From the NCBI GenBank assembly GCA_051294375.1, contig CM119266.1:20099657-20163656 (forward strand): a DNA stretch of 64,000 nucleotides, in the 5' to 3' direction. Below the pieces are notes generated by a model. The model ran no database searches. It was not told the origin of the DNA and was given only the letters and a program-made list of their open reading frames with translations. Each line of letters starts with the position of its first letter. The first letter of the stretch is position 1. The DNA is from Paraspadella gotoi. Taxonomy: Eukaryota > Chaetognatha. The translations under genes and the position numbers were made by a program. Shown piece by piece: positions 61,909-64,000 of the stretch.

Positions 61909-64000
61909 ATGAGGAACTTTTATGTCTTTCTACGACTTTTCCGAATACTTCAAAAACTCTTTGTTGGTATCACCATCTTCCTCTTCATCCTCTTTCTCAC
62001 CAAATACTACTCATATTTAGATTCACGGCAAAGATACTACACATTAACCGGTGAATTTGAACCAACGCTAAACAATTACTCGGTTTAATACTGTCTGCTT
62101 TATCATAATAAGAAACATTTAAGAAAAAGGAAATAATAAAAAGATAGCTTTAAAAAAAAAAACACGAAAAAGCCGACAGACAAAAGGTTTCAATTAAATA
62201 TATATATAGTTAAATAATAGTTATACTCACTTTCGATCCGAACGCTCTTCTCTTGTTTCGCGTAGGCTTCGACCGCGCATCAAGTCGACGTCTCTTCCAC
62301 GAGCATCACCGACGCATCGTTGACGACGTCAATTCGATCGTCGAGGGAAACTGGACAGCGAAACTCTACCCTCGGTTCCAAGACCCACAGTTTGACCCTT
62401 GGAGCCTCTTGGGCAATCTCCCAGGTGGGTTAATCAGCATTCCAACATACGAAGAAAAAAAAATCCTTTGCCATGTCGTGACCCGTTGAATACGACCGCT
62501 CCTTAAATCAGCGCCGTAACAGCGCACCGGGCTGACGCTTCATCTCTCGTAAACCAATGGTTCTAGGTTCCAGCCCTTTTCGGAACGGTACTGGAATAAA
62601 AAGAGTAACGGGCCGCTTAAACCGGCGACCTTCTCTCTCCTCTCGGTCACTTCACTGGTGATTGTCGTGAATATGGCAACGCCGTCGAGTTGATAGGCTT
62701 GGCGCATGTTGTAAAGCTTTTTTTTTTTTTTGAGGAGGCCGGGGACGAGTGAGTCGTGATCACTGTATAAGAGTGAATTGTCGTATCCAACGGGTGGTGA
62801 TAGTAAGTCACTACAGCCATTCATTTTTCTTTTCTTCAGATCCTGTCCCGAATCGACTCCGTCGCGTCCGCAGATCCGCAGACGACTCCGTCTACTCCTT
62901 GATCCCAGAGTTTTTCGACTCCAGAGAAAAATGGAGTTTTTGCGATTCGCTCTTCAAGATCCGCGACCAAGGGGCCTGTTCGTCCTGTTGGGCCATCGCC
63001 GCCACTGAGGCAATTTCGGACAGGTGGTGTAAGGGTAAAGGGCCCGGTTTTTTTTTTAACGCAATTGTGGTGACTGAAATATCGGGCTCTGTGTTCCCAG
63101 AACGCACCATTTCCGTGTCTTTATCCCGGAATATAATTTTAAACATATTATTTACCCTAAATATAATAGATTTGAAAAACCAAAAATGAATTATATTAAA
63201 AACCGACCTTCAATTCTTTTGTTTTATTTTAGAATTTGCATCAAGAGCAAAGGAGCACTGCAGCCTTTTCTGTCAACGCAGGACGTGTTATCTTGCTGCA
63301 AAACTTGCGGAAATGGATGTTCCGGGGGCTACATCTCAGCCGCTTGGGAGTATTTTGTCAAGGACGGCATAGTCACAGGTTAAGATCTCAGTTTTGTGAG
63401 TCGCCGATTGGAAACGACTTTTCTGTCTCTCGGTTCGTAGACATTATTACATTAAAAAATAAAAATTAAAAGATAAAAATTCTAACCATCTAAAACACGC
63501 ATCTTCGGAGATGGAATGAGAATGACAATGCCAAGAGAAATGAAAAAGAGAAAACAAATGTAAGTAATATCAAAATAGTAAATACATTTCAAAGGCGGCC
63601 TTTATAACGAGACTGAAGGGTGCTTGCCCTATCAACTGGAGCCATGCGACCGACATAATAAAACCTCCGCCGCGCGCCCCTTGTGCGGCCCAGACGTTCC
63701 CACGCCGAGGTGCTTTAAGAAATGTCGTCCGGGCTACAACAAAACTTTCGAGGAAGACAAATTCTTCGGTTTTCAAGTATACGAAGTCGTACCAAAGGTG
63801 AACTGAATCCTGAATCTAACCCCTAACTGCAGTAAAATGAATACTGTGTATTCGGTAATGGTTCAGGAAAAAAACAACCTTTCCGACGAAACTCTTTAGG
63901 TTGAAGAGATCCAGCTGGAAATACTATGGCACGGACCTGTTCAAGCCTCGTTCGTTGTCTACCACGACTTCTTCACTTACGAGAACGGGATCTACGAGCA
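61909..64000 (+). CDS. Cathepsin B-like cysteine protease (partial, runs off the right edge)
   Basis: Papain-family peptidase. Exons: 61909-62050 (tentative), 62266-62424, 62840-63023, 63233-63378, 63595-63797, 63900-64000 and beyond; phases match throughout. The tentative first exon has a basic N-terminus and a hydrophobic run ([13 protein letters not shown]), acting as signal peptide or signal anchor. The propeptide follows (DPWSLLGN). The mature part has FFDSREKW, then [20 protein letters not shown] with the catalytic Cys in SCW; the Gly usual just before SCW is Ser. Then come [15 protein letters not shown], diagnostic of cathepsin B, the occluding-loop region CDRHNKT, and [15 protein letters not shown]. 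In the occluding loop the His-His pair of cathepsin B is only CDRHN, so exopeptidase activity may be weaker. The catalytic His and Asn lie beyond the window. Intron 2 holds a SINE-like repeat. Confidence 0.85.
62505..62735 (+). repeat. tRNA-derived SINE-like repeat in cathepsin intron
   Basis: Contains AATGGTTCTAGGTTCCAGCC, a B-box-like stretch, and GGGCCGCTTAAACCGGCGAC, which resembles GGGGCGCTTAACCCGCC in the family B LTR. It ends with a run of about 13 T (62718-62730). Confidence 0.4.

Overview
This is a 64 kb piece of an AT-rich, intron-bearing animal genome. An innexin (gap-junction) gene with the YYQW signature and an FMRFamide-receptor-like GPCR point to an invertebrate, most likely a protostome; I cannot name the phylum. 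Long (AG)n/(CT)n tracts and many short dispersed repeats fill the space between genes and most of the larger introns. There is one 10-base assembly gap (41942-41951).

Layout, left to right: an intronless gene for an unrecognised single-pass membrane receptor (582-2216, +); a class A peptide GPCR of nine exons (6086-14282, -); kynurenine formamidase of five exons (21278-25382, -), divergent from an alpha-tubulin of twelve exons (26465-30219, +); a secreted matrix metalloproteinase of four exons (31278-33931, +); a tentative two-exon small membrane protein (34604-35907, +); plastin/fimbrin of twelve exons (40599-50862, -); a secreted chymotrypsin-like serine protease of seven exons (54833-57216, -); an intronless innexin (59217-60626, +); and a cathepsin B-like cysteine protease that runs off the right edge (61909-64000, +). 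The exon models were built by hand from splice-site motifs, reading-frame phase and family conservation. In the seven multi-exon family genes every junction keeps frame; the first coding exon of the cathepsin is tentative.

The genes do not form an obvious pathway. They look like an ordinary set of cytoskeletal (tubulin, plastin), extracellular proteolysis (MMP, serine protease, cathepsin B), signalling (GPCR, orphan receptor, innexin) and metabolic (tryptophan-kynurenine) genes.

The accessory DNA holds the more unusual features: two miniature LTR-like elements with 5-bp target duplications, one carrying a primer-binding-site-like and a polypurine-like sequence; a 956-bp element that is palindromic over almost its whole length; at least three more terminal-inverted-repeat families; an element with about 100-bp inverted ends that carry a hammerhead-like hairpin; and an unusually high share of GC-AG introns (four of about 48 inferred).
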